This document shows, piece after piece, positions 50,852 through 60,878 of a DNA stretch of 64,000 nt. The notes under the pieces were generated by a model. It was not told the origin of the DNA. It saw only the letters and a list, made by a program, of their open reading frames with translations, and ran no database searches. The translations under genes were made by a program, and so were the position numbers. This stretch comes from Jeongeupia sp. USM3 (GTDB lineage: Bacteria; Pseudomonadota; Gammaproteobacteria; Burkholderiales; Chitinibacteraceae). Location: NCBI RefSeq assembly GCF_001808185.1, contig NZ_CP017668.1, positions 3,658,001 through 3,722,000 of the forward strand, in the 5' to 3' direction. Position 1 is the stretch's first letter; the number at the start of each line of letters is the position of its first letter.

Positions 50852-50985
50852 ATTCCGGACGCGATGTGCACGCTGCGCGTGTGGCCTGCGGCATGGAACA
50901 GGAAGTCGAAAAGGTCGCGGAGACGACCAGGGAACCCCGCGCCACTTCACAAGAAGTGCCGAAGTCGGCGGACAGCCGAACGACT
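50852..50985 (+). pseudogene. Decayed duplicate of the chemotaxis receptor 3' end
   Basis: In the 332-bp gap between the receptor and the LuxR-type gene, one frame reads GMEQEVEKVAETTREPRATSQEV. This parallels SMAQEIEKVAQMTEETSANAHGT in the receptor C-terminus, and the DNA aligns from about 50575 of the receptor onward (GGAxGCGATGxGC...GAAAAGGTCGCG). Stop codons and small indels break the frame. The rest of the gap has no gene. Confidence 0.6.
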
Positions 50986-51082
50986 AAAGTCAAGGAACCG
51001 CTTGGTGCCGCCGGGCCCTACGGGATCTGTCCGCTCGCTTCGGGCGCGTTGTGCCCCGACGACCTCACTGGAGAAAACACGG

Positions 51083-53632
51083 ATGCTGGTCGTTGACCTC
51101 CCTCCGGCGCGGCGCGGGCTGATGCCCCGGCCGTCACTGCAGGCAAAGCTGACCATGCATCTGGCGTCCTGCCGGGTGCTGGTCCTGCATGCGCCGGCGG
51201 GCTTCGGCAAAAGCTGCGCCTTGCTGCAACTGTTCCAGTCGCTGCCGCCGGGCGTGGCGCAGTGGCTGACGCCGGAGCCGGCCGACCGGCTGCCGGATCA
51301 CGCGATCCGCTCCCTGCTGGCACTGCTTGGCGAGCGGGCCGGCGCGAGCGGGCAGCCGGTGATGGTGTTCATCGATGCGCTGGAACGGATATCCGCCGCG
51401 TGCGAAGGACGCTGGCTGCGGGCCGTGCTGGATGCGCTGCCGGCAAATGTCACGCTGGTGATCGCCACGCGCAGCTTTGCACCGCACGCGCTGGAACACC
51501 TGCGGATTTCAGGCGAACTGGTCGAATTCGGTGCGTCGACACTGGCCATGGGTACCGACGAAGTGGCGACCCTGTGCCGGCACACCGCGGTGCGCCATCG
51601 CGGCGAGGCCGGGTGCTGGGAGCGTGCCAGCGGCGGCTGGCCGGCCATTGCGAGCTTGCTGCGGGCGAGCGCGGAGAACGACCGTGACGCGCCGGAAGCG
51701 GTGGTGCGGTCGGCGGCGTTTTGCCACCGTGTCCGGCGCTATCTGGACGACGAAGTCCTTGCCGCCGGCAGTGATGCCGAGCGGGCTTTTCTCGCCAGCA
51801 TCATGCCGCTGGGCGAGGTATCGGCACCATTGTGCGACTGGCTGTTCGAGCGCAGCGACAGTGCGCCGCTGCTGGCCGGGCTGGTGCATCACGGCCTGCC
51901 GGTCGAAGCGCTGGGCGACGAGCTGTACCGGGTTCATCCGGTACTGGTGGCGCATGCGGCAACGCTGGCCGGCGCATTGCCGGCGCAGGCACAAGCGGCA
52001 TTGCGCCGGCGGGCGGCCGAATGGTTCATCGGGCAGGGGCTGATCGAGCAGGCCGTCGGGCACTGGATCGGTGCAGGCGCGTGGGATGACGCCTTGAAGT
52101 ACCTGCCTGCGCTGACGCAAAGCCTGCTGTTCCGGGCGTGCTTCCAGCAGGTGATCGACTGGTGCCAGGTCTTGCCGCCAGCGCTTCTGTACGGCAACCC
52201 GGGCCTGAGCGCGAGTTATGTATGGGGTCTTATCTTTAGCGGGGACGTGCAACGGGCGTTGCAGGTCCTGAGAGAAGTGAAAACGAATATGCGTGGCATG
52301 TGTGATCCGCTCGTCGAGCAAACCATCAATCTGCAGGAACTGGTCCTGACCGAATATCCGCAACCCGATTATGCCGCGATCCTGCAGGGGGTCGAAGCAC
52401 TGATGCCGATGCTGGAAAACGTCGGCGACATGAACCGCGGCCGCATCTACAACATGCTGGCCATGATCCAGATCAGTCAGGGCGAGCTGGCCAAGGCCGG
52501 CACGGTGGTGATGCAGGCCAAACGCATTCATCGCGAAGCGGGCAATCTGCAGGGGCTGTTTACTTCGTATTTCCTTGAGGCCGCCACGCTGGCAACCGGC
52601 GGCGAACTGAAGCATGCGCTGGAAGTGCTGGGAAACGCCGACGACATGATCCACGCGCGCTCGGTGCGCACGCTGACCGGCAGCATGCACGTGTTCTGTG
52701 TCGGCTACCGGCTGCAATTGCTGTACGAGCTGGGGCAGTACGATGTGGCGCGCGACTGGCTCGACCGTTACCAGCGCCTGCACAGGGGCTCGCCGTCGGT
52801 ACTGTCGACCCTGCTCGCCGGTATCATCGATGCGCGGCTGACCCTGATCGACAAGGGCAGCGAGCCGGCCCTGCTGGTACTCGAACGGCTGGCCGACCGC
52901 TTTACCCAGGATGCCGCCGTGCAGCGCCGGCTGGGTTTCGAGATGGCGCGCATTGCCATCGTGACCCGGAACCCGGTGCGCCTGCGGGCGCTGGTGGGCG
53001 ATCTGCTGGGCCATGCCGAGCTTCCCCCGGTGCAGGTCTTCGTCCATCCGAGCGAAGAGCTCGAGGGCGCCGGCATCGAAATGCTGCGGCTGATGCTGCA
53101 CGCGGGCCAGCCGTCCCGAGTCGTCGCGATGCAGCGTCTGGCAACGCTGATGACCGAGGCAACCCAGGTCGGCCGGTCGTGGCGACGGATGAAGCTTCAT
53201 CTGCTGACGGCGGTCGGGCATCTGTGTGCCGGCGAGCAGGCGCTGGCAAGCGAGGCCTTGCACGACGCGCTGCAGCTTGCCGCCGCCAATGGCACGATCA
53301 GCTCCTTCCTCGACGAAGGCCCCGAACTGGTCGGGCTGCTGGCCGGCCTGCGCAGCCGCACCAGGCTGACCGCCGCCGAGCAAAGGCACGCCGACCTGAT
53401 CCTGCAGACCCGAGATCAGGCCGCCAAACCGGCGGCCAGCGTGCCGCTGGGCATGCGCGAGCTCGAAATCCTGCGGCTCGTCGCCGAAGGCCTGACCAAC
53501 GAGCAGGTGGCGTCGCGGCTGAATCTGGCGACGCAGACGGTGAAATGGTATCTGAGCGGCATGTACGGCAAGCTCGGCGTAGGCAACCGTGTCGGCGCGG
53601 TCGACAAGTGCCGCCGGCTGGGGCTGATCTGA
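51083..53632 (+). CDS. MalT/LAL-type LuxR-family regulator (P-loop ATPase + TPR-like + HTH)
   Basis: 849 residues. Walker A is APAGFGKSCALLQ near residues 38-45, with a Walker B-like VMVFIDALERI near 94. A long alpha-helical TPR-like middle follows (about 350-740). A C-terminal LuxR helix-turn-helix (MRELEILRLVAEGLTNEQVASRLNLATQTVKWYLSGMYGKLGV, near 785-830) ends the protein. Such STAND-class regulators bind an inducer and ATP, then oligomerise. ATG 51083 is behind GGAG. Its TGA overlaps the ATG of the EAL gene, so both are coupled. Confidence 0.88.
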   Translation: MLVVDLPPARRGLMPRPSLQAKLTMHLASCRVLVLHAPAGFGKSCALLQLFQSLPPGVAQWLTPEPADRLPDHAIRSLLALLGERAGASGQPVMVFIDALERISAACEGRWLRAVLDALPANVTLVIATRSFAPHALEHLRISGELVEFGASTLAMGTDEVATLCRHTAVRHRGEAGCWERASGGWPAIASLLRASAENDRDAPEAVVRSAAFCHRVRRYLDDEVLAAGSDAERAFLASIMPLGEVSAPLCDWLFERSDSAPLLAGLVHHGLPVEALGDELYRVHPVLVAHAATLAGALPAQAQAALRRRAAEWFIGQGLIEQAVGHWIGAGAWDDALKYLPALTQSLLFRACFQQVIDWCQVLPPALLYGNPGLSASYVWGLIFSGDVQRALQVLREVKTNMRGMCDPLVEQTINLQELVLTEYPQPDYAAILQGVEALMPMLENVGDMNRGRIYNMLAMIQISQGELAKAGTVVMQAKRIHREAGNLQGLFTSYFLEAATLATGGELKHALEVLGNADDMIHARSVRTLTGSMHVFCVGYRLQLLYELGQYDVARDWLDRYQRLHRGSPSVLSTLLAGIIDARLTLIDKGSEPALLVLERLADRFTQDAAVQRRLGFEMARIAIVTRNPVRLRALVGDLLGHAELPPVQVFVHPSEELEGAGIEMLRLMLHAGQPSRVVAMQRLATLMTEATQVGRSWRRMKLHLLTAVGHLCAGEQALASEALHDALQLAAANGTISSFLDEGPELVGLLAGLRSRTRLTAAEQRHADLILQTRDQAAKPAASVPLGMRELEILRLVAEGLTNEQVASRLNLATQTVKWYLSGMYGKLGVGNRVGAVDKCRRLGLI

Positions 53633-55275
53633 TGCCGGTTTCGCGATCGACCGGCTACGAAGCAAAGCGCTGGCTGGTGCTCGGGCTGACCGGCCTGGCG
53701 GTGCTGGCCGCGACCAATTTCGGCCTTTATCGCCTCACCCAGTACGGCGTCCGGCAGGAACTTGGCGGTGTTGCGGCGGCGCTGGCGCAACGGGTGGCGT
53801 CTGCGCAGCAGCAGTCGCGCGAAATGGCCGACGATGTTCACCGGCGCTCGCAGGCGCAGGCGCAGCAGGTGGCCCGCTGCGATGGCGATATCGTCCGGGC
53901 GCTGGGCAGTCACGCCGGGCGGATGCCCTACGTGCAGGGCTTTAGCGTGCTCAAGGGCGGACAGCTCGTGTGCACCTCGCTGCCGGGAACGGCGCAGGCG
54001 CAGATCGATGGCATGCTGGGCAGGCTGCTTTCGGGCAACGCCTTCCAGGCCGGTTCGCCGCTCAATCTCGATACCCCGGGCTTGCTCGATTTCCATGCAT
54101 ACAGCGACGGCTACAACGTGCTGAACGTCTTGCAGGCCGCGTACTTCTTCGACCTGCTGCGCTCGCAGGATCCGTTGCGCTACCGACGGGTCGTGCTGCG
54201 CATCAAGGGAACCTACCTGAGCGCCGATCAGCATGTGGACACGTATCTGCCGGTCTTTCGCAACGAATGGGAAAGCGTGTCGATACCGGGCGGCGCGCAG
54301 GTCTATGTCGAGGCTGACGACCAGTTGCGCTGGCTGTACATGCGCGACAGCCTAGTGACGTGGAACGTGATCGCGATCGGTGTGCTCTGGCTGCTGTTCG
54401 TGTTTTCCAGACGCCTCACCAGCAGGGAAAGGGCGTTCAACCGCGCCTTGCGCAAGGCCATTGCCACCAGGACCATCGTGCCGTACTACCAGCCGGTGTT
54501 TTCGCTGCCGGAACAATCGCTGATCGGCGTCGAGATGCTGGCCCGGTGGCCCCTGCCCGACGGGCGCTTCGTCGCGCCGGACCGCTTCATCGCCCATGCC
54601 GAAAGCAACGGGCTGATCAGCGAACTGACCCATCTGCTGATCGTCCGGATGATCGAAGACCTGCCTCTGCTGGCCCTGCCTGCCGGGGCGCGGCTGGGGC
54701 TGAACCTGTCGCACGAGGCGCTGACGGATGATGCACTGCTCGAACACGTCGAGCACTGGGGGCGGGTGCTGCGCGAGCACGGCGTGCAGCCGGTGATCGA
54801 GGTGACCGAGCGCGGCTTTGTCGCGATCTCGCAGACCGAGCAGATCAACGCCGTTTTCGGCCGCCTGCGCGACGGCGGCATCCAGATCGCGCTCGACGAT
54901 TTCGGCGCCGAATACAGCTCGCTCGGCTATCTGCACCGTTTCCGTTTCGACTTCGTCAAGATCGACGGCCTGTTCCTCGACGGCGTGGGCAAGAGCCGGG
55001 AGGTCGAGTGCGTGCTCGACAGCGTGCTGAGCATGGCGTCGATGCTCGATCTGAAGGTTGTTGTCGAAAAGGTCGAAACCCCGGTCCAGCTTGCCTACCT
55101 GAACCGGCGCAAGGTCGACGCGGCCCAGGGCTACTATTTCGGCCGGCCGGCGTCGGTTGACGGCTGGCGAAACCACGTCAGGCTCTGCTCGATGAAGCGT
55201 TCCGATTGCGGCACCGGCATTGCCGAGTGCGAGCCGCAGCCACCCGGCAGCAGCGTTTCCCCCTGTTCGTGCTGA
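53632..55275 (+). CDS. CSS-type EAL c-di-GMP phosphodiesterase
   Basis: 547 residues. TM1 is near 16-36. A periplasmic CSS-like sensor (about 40-240) contains two cysteines (ARCDGD and LVCTS), TM2 is near 243-262, and an EAL domain covers 275-520. Catalytic residues are present: Glu301 in the E-M-L variant of the EAL motif, IEVTERGF, Asp422-Asp423 in LDDFGAEYSS, VKIDGLF and VVVEKVET. It should hydrolyse c-di-GMP to pGpG, with activity controlled by periplasmic redox state in this family. Confidence 0.9.
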   Translation: MPVSRSTGYEAKRWLVLGLTGLAVLAATNFGLYRLTQYGVRQELGGVAAALAQRVASAQQQSREMADDVHRRSQAQAQQVARCDGDIVRALGSHAGRMPYVQGFSVLKGGQLVCTSLPGTAQAQIDGMLGRLLSGNAFQAGSPLNLDTPGLLDFHAYSDGYNVLNVLQAAYFFDLLRSQDPLRYRRVVLRIKGTYLSADQHVDTYLPVFRNEWESVSIPGGAQVYVEADDQLRWLYMRDSLVTWNVIAIGVLWLLFVFSRRLTSRERAFNRALRKAIATRTIVPYYQPVFSLPEQSLIGVEMLARWPLPDGRFVAPDRFIAHAESNGLISELTHLLIVRMIEDLPLLALPAGARLGLNLSHEALTDDALLEHVEHWGRVLREHGVQPVIEVTERGFVAISQTEQINAVFGRLRDGGIQIALDDFGAEYSSLGYLHRFRFDFVKIDGLFLDGVGKSREVECVLDSVLSMASMLDLKVVVEKVETPVQLAYLNRRKVDAAQGYYFGRPASVDGWRNHVRLCSMKRSDCGTGIAECEPQPPGSSVSPCSC

Positions 55276-55284
55276 TCCGGCCGC

Positions 55285-56217
55285 TCAGTCCGCCACGTGC
55301 AGCACGATCTTGCCGCGCGCGTGGCCCGTCTGGCTGTGCGCGTGCGCTTCGCGCGCCGCATCGAGCGGATAGACGTCGTCGATCACCACGGTGACGATGC
55401 CGGCATCGATCAGCCGGGCGAGTTCGGCCAGCCGGGCGCCGTTCGGCTCGACGACGGCCAGTGCGCCGCGTGCCCGGTGCTGCTGCGCCGTTTCCGGGTC
55501 GGGCGCCGAGACGACCGACACCAGCACGCCGCCGGGCCTGAGGCAGGCCCACGATCTGTCCTGCGTCTCGCCGCCGATGGTGTCGAACACCACGTCGACG
55601 TCGGGCGCGCGGACGATGAAGTTCTCGCGCGTGTAGTCGACGACGTCATCGGCGCCGAGCAGCCGCAGCAGCGCAAGGTTGTCGGTCGACGCGGTCGCGA
55701 TCACGTGCGCGCCGGCGTGCTTGGCAAGCTGGATGCCGAAACCGCCGACGCCGCCGGCGCCGGCGTGGATCAGCACGCGCTGGCCGGCCTTGAGCCCGGC
55801 CTCGTCGAACAGCGCCTTCCATGCCGTCAGCGCCGCCAGCGGCACGCCGGCGGCTTCGATGAACGAGATCGTCGGCGGCTTGATCGCGGCTTCGTCGGCG
55901 CGGATCACCGCATACTCGGCGTAGCAGCCGTCGCGCGACGCGTCGGGGCGGGCGTAGATGTCGTCACCGGGCCTGAAGCCGGTGACCGAGGCGCCGACGG
56001 CTTCGACGACCCCGGCGACATCCCAGCCGAGCGTCAGCGGCAGCCGGTGCGCCATGATGCCGGCCAGCCGGCCTTCGCGGATCTTCCAGTCGACCGGATT
56101 GACACCGGCGGCCTTGACCCGGACCAGCAGCTCGCCGTCGGCCGGCACCGGTACCGGCACCTCGTCGAGCTGCAGGACTTCGGGACCGCCGTAGCGGTGG
56201 ATGCGGATGGCCTTCAT
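55285..56217 (-). CDS. NADP-dependent quinone oxidoreductase-like protein (zinc-less MDR)
   Basis: 310 residues, medium-chain dehydrogenase fold. The N-terminus MKAIRIHRYGGPEVLQLDEVPVP and VKAAGVNPVDWKIREG near 34 are family hallmarks. The nucleotide motif is IHAGAGGVGGFGIQLAKHAG near 147. No zinc-binding cysteines are present. It probably reduces quinones or alpha,beta-unsaturated carbonyls. It lies 17 bases after pepN on the same strand and may be cotranscribed with it. Confidence 0.87.
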   Translation of the reverse strand: MKAIRIHRYGGPEVLQLDEVPVPVPADGELLVRVKAAGVNPVDWKIREGRLAGIMAHRLPLTLGWDVAGVVEAVGASVTGFRPGDDIYARPDASRDGCYAEYAVIRADEAAIKPPTISFIEAAGVPLAALTAWKALFDEAGLKAGQRVLIHAGAGGVGGFGIQLAKHAGAHVIATASTDNLALLRLLGADDVVDYTRENFIVRAPDVDVVFDTIGGETQDRSWACLRPGGVLVSVVSAPDPETAQQHRARGALAVVEPNGARLAELARLIDAGIVTVVIDDVYPLDAAREAHAHSQTGHARGKIVLHVAD

Positions 56218-56234
56218 GTTTCCTCCCTGTCCGT

Positions 56235-58877
56235 CTAGCCCGCCGCGCCGGCGCCCAGTGCCTTGCTGGCGATTTCGAAGGTATCGCCCGACAGCCCCGG
56301 TTCGCCGGCGATCCGTTCGAGCTCGGCGCGCATCAGCGCGCGGCGTGCCGGTTCGAGCCGGGTCCAGCGGTTGAAGCACGACGCCAGCCTTGCCGCGATC
56401 TGCGGATTGAGCTTGTCGAGCTCGATGATCCGGTCGGCCGCGAAGGCGTAACCGTAACCGTCGAGCGCGTGGAAATGCTGCAGGTTCTGCTGGCAGAACG
56501 CGCCGATCAGCGCACGGACCTTGTTCGGATTCCTGATCGAGAACGCCGGGTGGCCCATCAGCGCCTGCACCTGGCTCAGCGCACCGGGGCGGCTGCTCGT
56601 CGCCTGCAGCGCGAACCACTTGTCCATCACCAGCGCGTCGTCCTGCCAGACCGCGCCGAAGTCGGAGACATAGGGCTCGCCGTCGTCGCGTTGCGCCAGC
56701 GCCTTCAGCGCGGCGAGCCGGTCGGTCATGTTGTCGGCGTGGCGATACTGGTCGGCGAGCAGCTCGGCGGTCAGCGGTTCGTCGAGTTCGGCCAGATAAT
56801 CGAGGCAGACATTCTTGAGCGCACGGCCGGCGACGGCCGGGCCGTCGTAGCGGTAGGGCGCGCCGGTGTTGAGTTTCTGGTAGCCCGTCAGGAGCTGCGG
56901 CCGCAGGCTGCGCGCCAGTGCTTCCTTCAGCCCCTGGCGGACCGCGCACAGCTTCTGCGGATCGACGTCGACCAGCGCCTCGAACAGCGCGGCTTCGCTC
57001 GGCAGCGTCAGCATCAGCGCCGCCAGCGCCGGGTCGAGCTGCGTGTTGTTCAGCACTGCGGCCATCGCGGCGACGAACTTTTCCGGCGCCGGGGTATCGG
57101 TCTCGCCGTCGCGGTAGCGTTGCAGCAGCAGCCGGGTCGCATACTGGTTGGCGGCTTCCCAGCGCGCGAATGCGTCGTTGTCGTGCGCCATCAGGAAGAC
57201 GAGATCGTCGTCGCTGTACGGGTAGTCGAGCTTCACCGGCGCCGAAAAATCGCGCAGCAGCGAAGGCACCGGGTGATAGGGGACGTTGACGAAGGTGAAC
57301 GTCTGCACCGGCTCGCGCAGCGCAAGCACGCGGCTCGTGCCGGCCGCGACGGCTTCGCCCTCGAGCTGCAGCGGCAGCTCCTGGCCGCGGCGATCCAGCA
57401 GGCCGAGCGCCAGCGGAATGTGGAACGGCAGCTTCCCGTCCTGACCCGGCGTCGCCGGGCACGACTGCGTCACCGTCAGCGTGTACGTCTGCGCGACTTC
57501 GTCATAGACGCCCTCGATATCGAGCACCGGCGTACCGGCCTGGCTGTACCAGCGGCCGAACTGTTCGAGGTCGGCACTATTGGCGTCGGCCATTGCGGCG
57601 CGGAAGTCGTCGCAGCTCACCGCCTGACCGTCGTGGCGCTTGAAGTACAGGTCCATGCCCTTGCGGAAACCGTCGGTACCGAGCAGCGTCGCGTACATCC
57701 GCACGACTTCGGAACCCTTCTCGTACACGGTCCAGGTATAGAAATTGTTGATTTCCTGATACTCGTCCGGACGGACAGGATGCGCCTGCGGGCCGGCATC
57801 CTCGGCGAACTGGTACTCGCGCAGGCCACGGACGTTCTGGATGCGCTGCACGGCACGGCTGCCGAGGTCGGACGAGAACTCCTGGTCGCGATAGACGGTC
57901 AGGCCTTCCTTCAGCGACAGCTGGAACCAGTCGCGGCAGGTGACGCGGTTGCCGGTCCAGTTGTGGAAGTATTCATGCGCGACGACCGAGTCGATGCCGT
58001 CGAAGTCGGCGTCGGTCGCGGTTTCGGGCTTGGCCAGCACGTACTTGCTGTTGAAGACGTTGAGGCCCTTGTTCTCCATCGCGCCCATGTTGAAATCGTT
58101 GGTCGCGACGATCATGTAGGCGTCGAGGTCGTATTCGAGGCCGAAGCGCTGCTCGTCCCATGCCATGGCCTTCTGCGCCGCCGCGAGCGCATGGTGGCAG
58201 CGGTCGGCATTGCCGGGCTCGACGTAGATCTCGATCGCGACATTGCGGCCCGACGGCGTCGTGTGGTTGCCGGTGACCGAAACGAACTTGCCGGCGACCA
58301 GCGCGAACAGATAGGCCGGCTTCTTGAACGGGTCGACCCACTTGACCCAGTGGCGGTTCTTGTCGAGCGTGCCTTCGCCGACGCGGTTGCCGTTCGACAG
58401 CAGCACCGGAAACCTGGCCCGGTCGGCGATGATCGTCGTGGTGAACTTGGCCATCACGTCCGGCCGGTCGAGGTAGAAGGTGATCCGGCGGAAGCCCTCG
58501 GCCTCGCACTGGGTGATGAAGTTGCCGCCGGACAGGTAGAGGCCCGACAGCGCGGTATTGGCTTCCGGGTTGATCCGGGTGACGATTTCGAGGATGGCGG
58601 TGTCCGGCATGCCCGGGATTGTCAGCGCCTCGTCGCTCAGCGTGTAGGCATCGGGCGGCAGCGGCGCACCGTCGAGCTTGATCACTTCGAGCACCAGTGC
58701 TTCGCCGTTCAGCACCAGCGGCACATCGGGCGCAATCCCGGCGTTGCGCTGCAGCACCAGCCGGCTGGTGACGCGCGTGGCGGTGTCGTCGAGGTCGAAG
58801 GTCAGGTCGACGCGGTCGATCAGGTAGGCGGGGGCGGTGTAGTCGAGACGACGGATGGCTTGGCGCGGCTGGGACAT
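56235..58877 (-). CDS. pepN: Aminopeptidase N
   Basis: 880-residue M1-family zinc aminopeptidase of the E. coli PepN type, the main broad-specificity cytosolic aminopeptidase. The exopeptidase motif GAMEN is near 264-268, and the zinc site HEYFHNW near 300-306 is followed by the downstream Glu in LKEGLTVYRDQEF. The catalytic Tyr is in YTWTVYEKGSEVVRMY. The C-terminal helical domain is complete. ATG 58877 (MSQPRQAIRRLDY). A plus-strand open frame over this gene is a shadow. Confidence 0.96.
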   Translation of the reverse strand: MSQPRQAIRRLDYTAPAYLIDRVDLTFDLDDTATRVTSRLVLQRNAGIAPDVPLVLNGEALVLEVIKLDGAPLPPDAYTLSDEALTIPGMPDTAILEIVTRINPEANTALSGLYLSGGNFITQCEAEGFRRITFYLDRPDVMAKFTTTIIADRARFPVLLSNGNRVGEGTLDKNRHWVKWVDPFKKPAYLFALVAGKFVSVTGNHTTPSGRNVAIEIYVEPGNADRCHHALAAAQKAMAWDEQRFGLEYDLDAYMIVATNDFNMGAMENKGLNVFNSKYVLAKPETATDADFDGIDSVVAHEYFHNWTGNRVTCRDWFQLSLKEGLTVYRDQEFSSDLGSRAVQRIQNVRGLREYQFAEDAGPQAHPVRPDEYQEINNFYTWTVYEKGSEVVRMYATLLGTDGFRKGMDLYFKRHDGQAVSCDDFRAAMADANSADLEQFGRWYSQAGTPVLDIEGVYDEVAQTYTLTVTQSCPATPGQDGKLPFHIPLALGLLDRRGQELPLQLEGEAVAAGTSRVLALREPVQTFTFVNVPYHPVPSLLRDFSAPVKLDYPYSDDDLVFLMAHDNDAFARWEAANQYATRLLLQRYRDGETDTPAPEKFVAAMAAVLNNTQLDPALAALMLTLPSEAALFEALVDVDPQKLCAVRQGLKEALARSLRPQLLTGYQKLNTGAPYRYDGPAVAGRALKNVCLDYLAELDEPLTAELLADQYRHADNMTDRLAALKALAQRDDGEPYVSDFGAVWQDDALVMDKWFALQATSSRPGALSQVQALMGHPAFSIRNPNKVRALIGAFCQQNLQHFHALDGYGYAFAADRIIELDKLNPQIAARLASCFNRWTRLEPARRALMRAELERIAGEPGLSGDTFEIASKALGAGAAG

Positions 58878-59186
58878 GGCGTTCTTCTTGAATGATTCAA
58901 TACACGTAGCGTCAGCTTACCGCCGGGGCAGGGGACTCACAAATGCAGCAATGCCGCGGCGACGGCATCCGGCGTCGTGGCGGTGGCGCTTTCGCGCCGG
59001 ACCGGCCGGTTTCATGCCGTGCCGATGCCCACTTATATAGCCAAATCATTGCAACTTATAAAAACTCAGTAATTCAGCTCATAAGGCGGCTGCTGGTATA
59101 GTTTCCGCCTCATGGGTGCGTGCGTGTGCGTTGTTCTTACGACCGGCACATTCGCGCCGCCTGGACACCTTTCGCTTAGGATCGCG
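58878..59186. promoter_or_regulatory. Divergent promoter region between pepN and the sulfite reductase gene
   Basis: A 309-bp gap between divergent genes. The right half is AT-rich (59030-59085). TATAGT at 59097-59102 is a plausible -10 box for the reductase gene, 85 bases before its start. CysB-type control is expected from the gene's role, but I see no clear binding motif. No small gene is supported. Confidence 0.45.
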
Positions 59187-60878
59187 ATGTACGTTTACGA
59201 CGAACTCGACCAGAAAATCGTGGACCAGCGCGTAGCGCAGTTCCGCGATCAGACGCGCCGCTACCTCGCGGGCGAGCTGACCGAAGAAGAATTCCGCCCG
59301 CTGCGCCTGCAGAACGGCCTCTACATCCAGCGCCACGCGCCGATGCTGCGCGTGGCCGTGCCGTACGGCGAACTCGCCAGCCGCCAGGTGCGCGTGCTCG
59401 CGAAGATCGCCCGAAGCTACGACCGCGACTACGGCCACTTCACCACGCGCCAGAACCTCCAGTACAACTGGCCCAAACTCGAAGACGTGCCGCAGATCCT
59501 CGCCGATCTGGCCACGGTGCAGATGCACGCGATCCAGACTTCGGGCAACTGCATCCGCAACACGACGACCGACCAGTTCGCCGGCGTCGCCCACGACGAG
59601 ATCGTCGACCCGCGCCCGTGGTGCGAAATCATCCGCGAGTGGAGCACCTTCCACCCCGAGTTCGCCCACCTGCCGCGCAAGTTCAAGATCGCCGTCAACG
59701 GTGCCGCCGAAGACCGCGCCGCGATCCTGGTCCACGACATCGGCATCAACGTGATCCGCAACGAAGCCGGCGAGATCGGCTTCCAGATCTACGTCGGCGG
59801 CGGCCTCGGCCGCACGCCGATCATCGGCAGCCTGATCAAGCCGTGGCTCGAACCGATGCACCTGCTGTCGTATCTGGACGCCGTGCTGCGCGTGTACAAC
59901 CGCTACGGCCGTCGCGACAACAAGTACAAGGCGCGGATCAAGATCCTCGTCAAGGCGATGACGCCGGAAGCGTTCGGCGCCAAGGTCGAGCAGGAATGGG
60001 TCCACCTGAAGGACGGCCCGACGACGCTGACGCAGGGCGAGATCGACCGCGTTTCGAAGTTCTTCACCGCACCGGCGTACGAATCGTTTGCCGGTGACGA
60101 TGCCGGTTTCGTTGCCGCGCGTCAGGACAACAAGGGCTTCGGCCGCTGGGTCGAGCGCAACGTGTTCGCGCACAAGCAGCCGGGCTACGCCTGTGTGACC
60201 CTGTCGCTCAAGCATCCGGGCGTCGCGCCCGGCGACGTCAGCGGCGACCAGCTCGACGCGATCGCCGATCTGGCCGACAAGTACTCGCTGGGCGAGCTGC
60301 GCGCCAGCCACGAGCAGAACCTGATCCTGCCGTACGTGAAGCAGGCCGAGCTGCTGGCACTGTGGGAAGAACTGAAGGCGCTGAAGCTCGCGACGCCGAC
60401 CGTCGGCCTGCTGACCGACGTGGTCTGCTGCCCGGGTGGCGATTTCTGTTCGCTCGCCAACGCCAAGTCGATCCCGATCGCGCTGGCGATCCAGCAGCGC
60501 TTCGACAACCTCGACTACCTGTACGACCTCGGCGAGATCGACCTGAACATGTCGGGCTGCATGAACGCCTGTGGCCACCACCATGTTGGCAACATCGGCA
60601 TCCTCGGCGTCGACAAGAATGGTTCCGAGTGGTACCAGGTGTCGCTCGGCGGCCGCCAGGGCGTGGCCGCCAGCATCGGCAAAGTGATCGGCCCGTCGTT
60701 CGCGCAGGACGAAATGCCCGACGTGATCGAGAAGATCATCAATGTGTTCGTCGCCGCCCGTGAAGGCGAGGAGCCGTTCATCGACGTGTTCGACCGGATC
60801 GGCATGGAGCCGTTCAAGACCAGGGTCTACGCCGGCAAGCCGAACCTGCGGGCACCGAAGGAGGTCGCCGATGCCTAA
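59187..60878 (+). CDS. Nitrite/sulfite reductase hemoprotein (assimilatory sulfite reductase, CysI-like)
   Basis: 563 residues with the siroheme/4Fe-4S reductase layout. It has two ferredoxin-like halves (HFTTRQNLQYNWPKLEDV near 85 and ASHEQNLILPYV near 373). The cluster cysteines are in CCPGGDFC (near 414-420) and SGCMNACGHHH (near 457-461). It reduces sulfite to sulfide for cysteine synthesis. The start is ATG 59187 with AGGA upstream; the longer frame from 59112 adds an unlikely hydrophobic leader. Its stop overlaps the DUF934 start. Confidence 0.9.
   Translation: MYVYDELDQKIVDQRVAQFRDQTRRYLAGELTEEEFRPLRLQNGLYIQRHAPMLRVAVPYGELASRQVRVLAKIARSYDRDYGHFTTRQNLQYNWPKLEDVPQILADLATVQMHAIQTSGNCIRNTTTDQFAGVAHDEIVDPRPWCEIIREWSTFHPEFAHLPRKFKIAVNGAAEDRAAILVHDIGINVIRNEAGEIGFQIYVGGGLGRTPIIGSLIKPWLEPMHLLSYLDAVLRVYNRYGRRDNKYKARIKILVKAMTPEAFGAKVEQEWVHLKDGPTTLTQGEIDRVSKFFTAPAYESFAGDDAGFVAARQDNKGFGRWVERNVFAHKQPGYACVTLSLKHPGVAPGDVSGDQLDAIADLADKYSLGELRASHEQNLILPYVKQAELLALWEELKALKLATPTVGLLTDVVCCPGGDFCSLANAKSIPIALAIQQRFDNLDYLYDLGEIDLNMSGCMNACGHHHVGNIGILGVDKNGSEWYQVSLGGRQGVAASIGKVIGPSFAQDEMPDVIEKIINVFVAAREGEEPFIDVFDRIGMEPFKTRVYAGKPNLRAPKEVADA

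Noticed and set aside
56469..58895. An 808-codon plus-strand open frame over pepN
   Set aside because: Shadow of the aminopeptidase gene.
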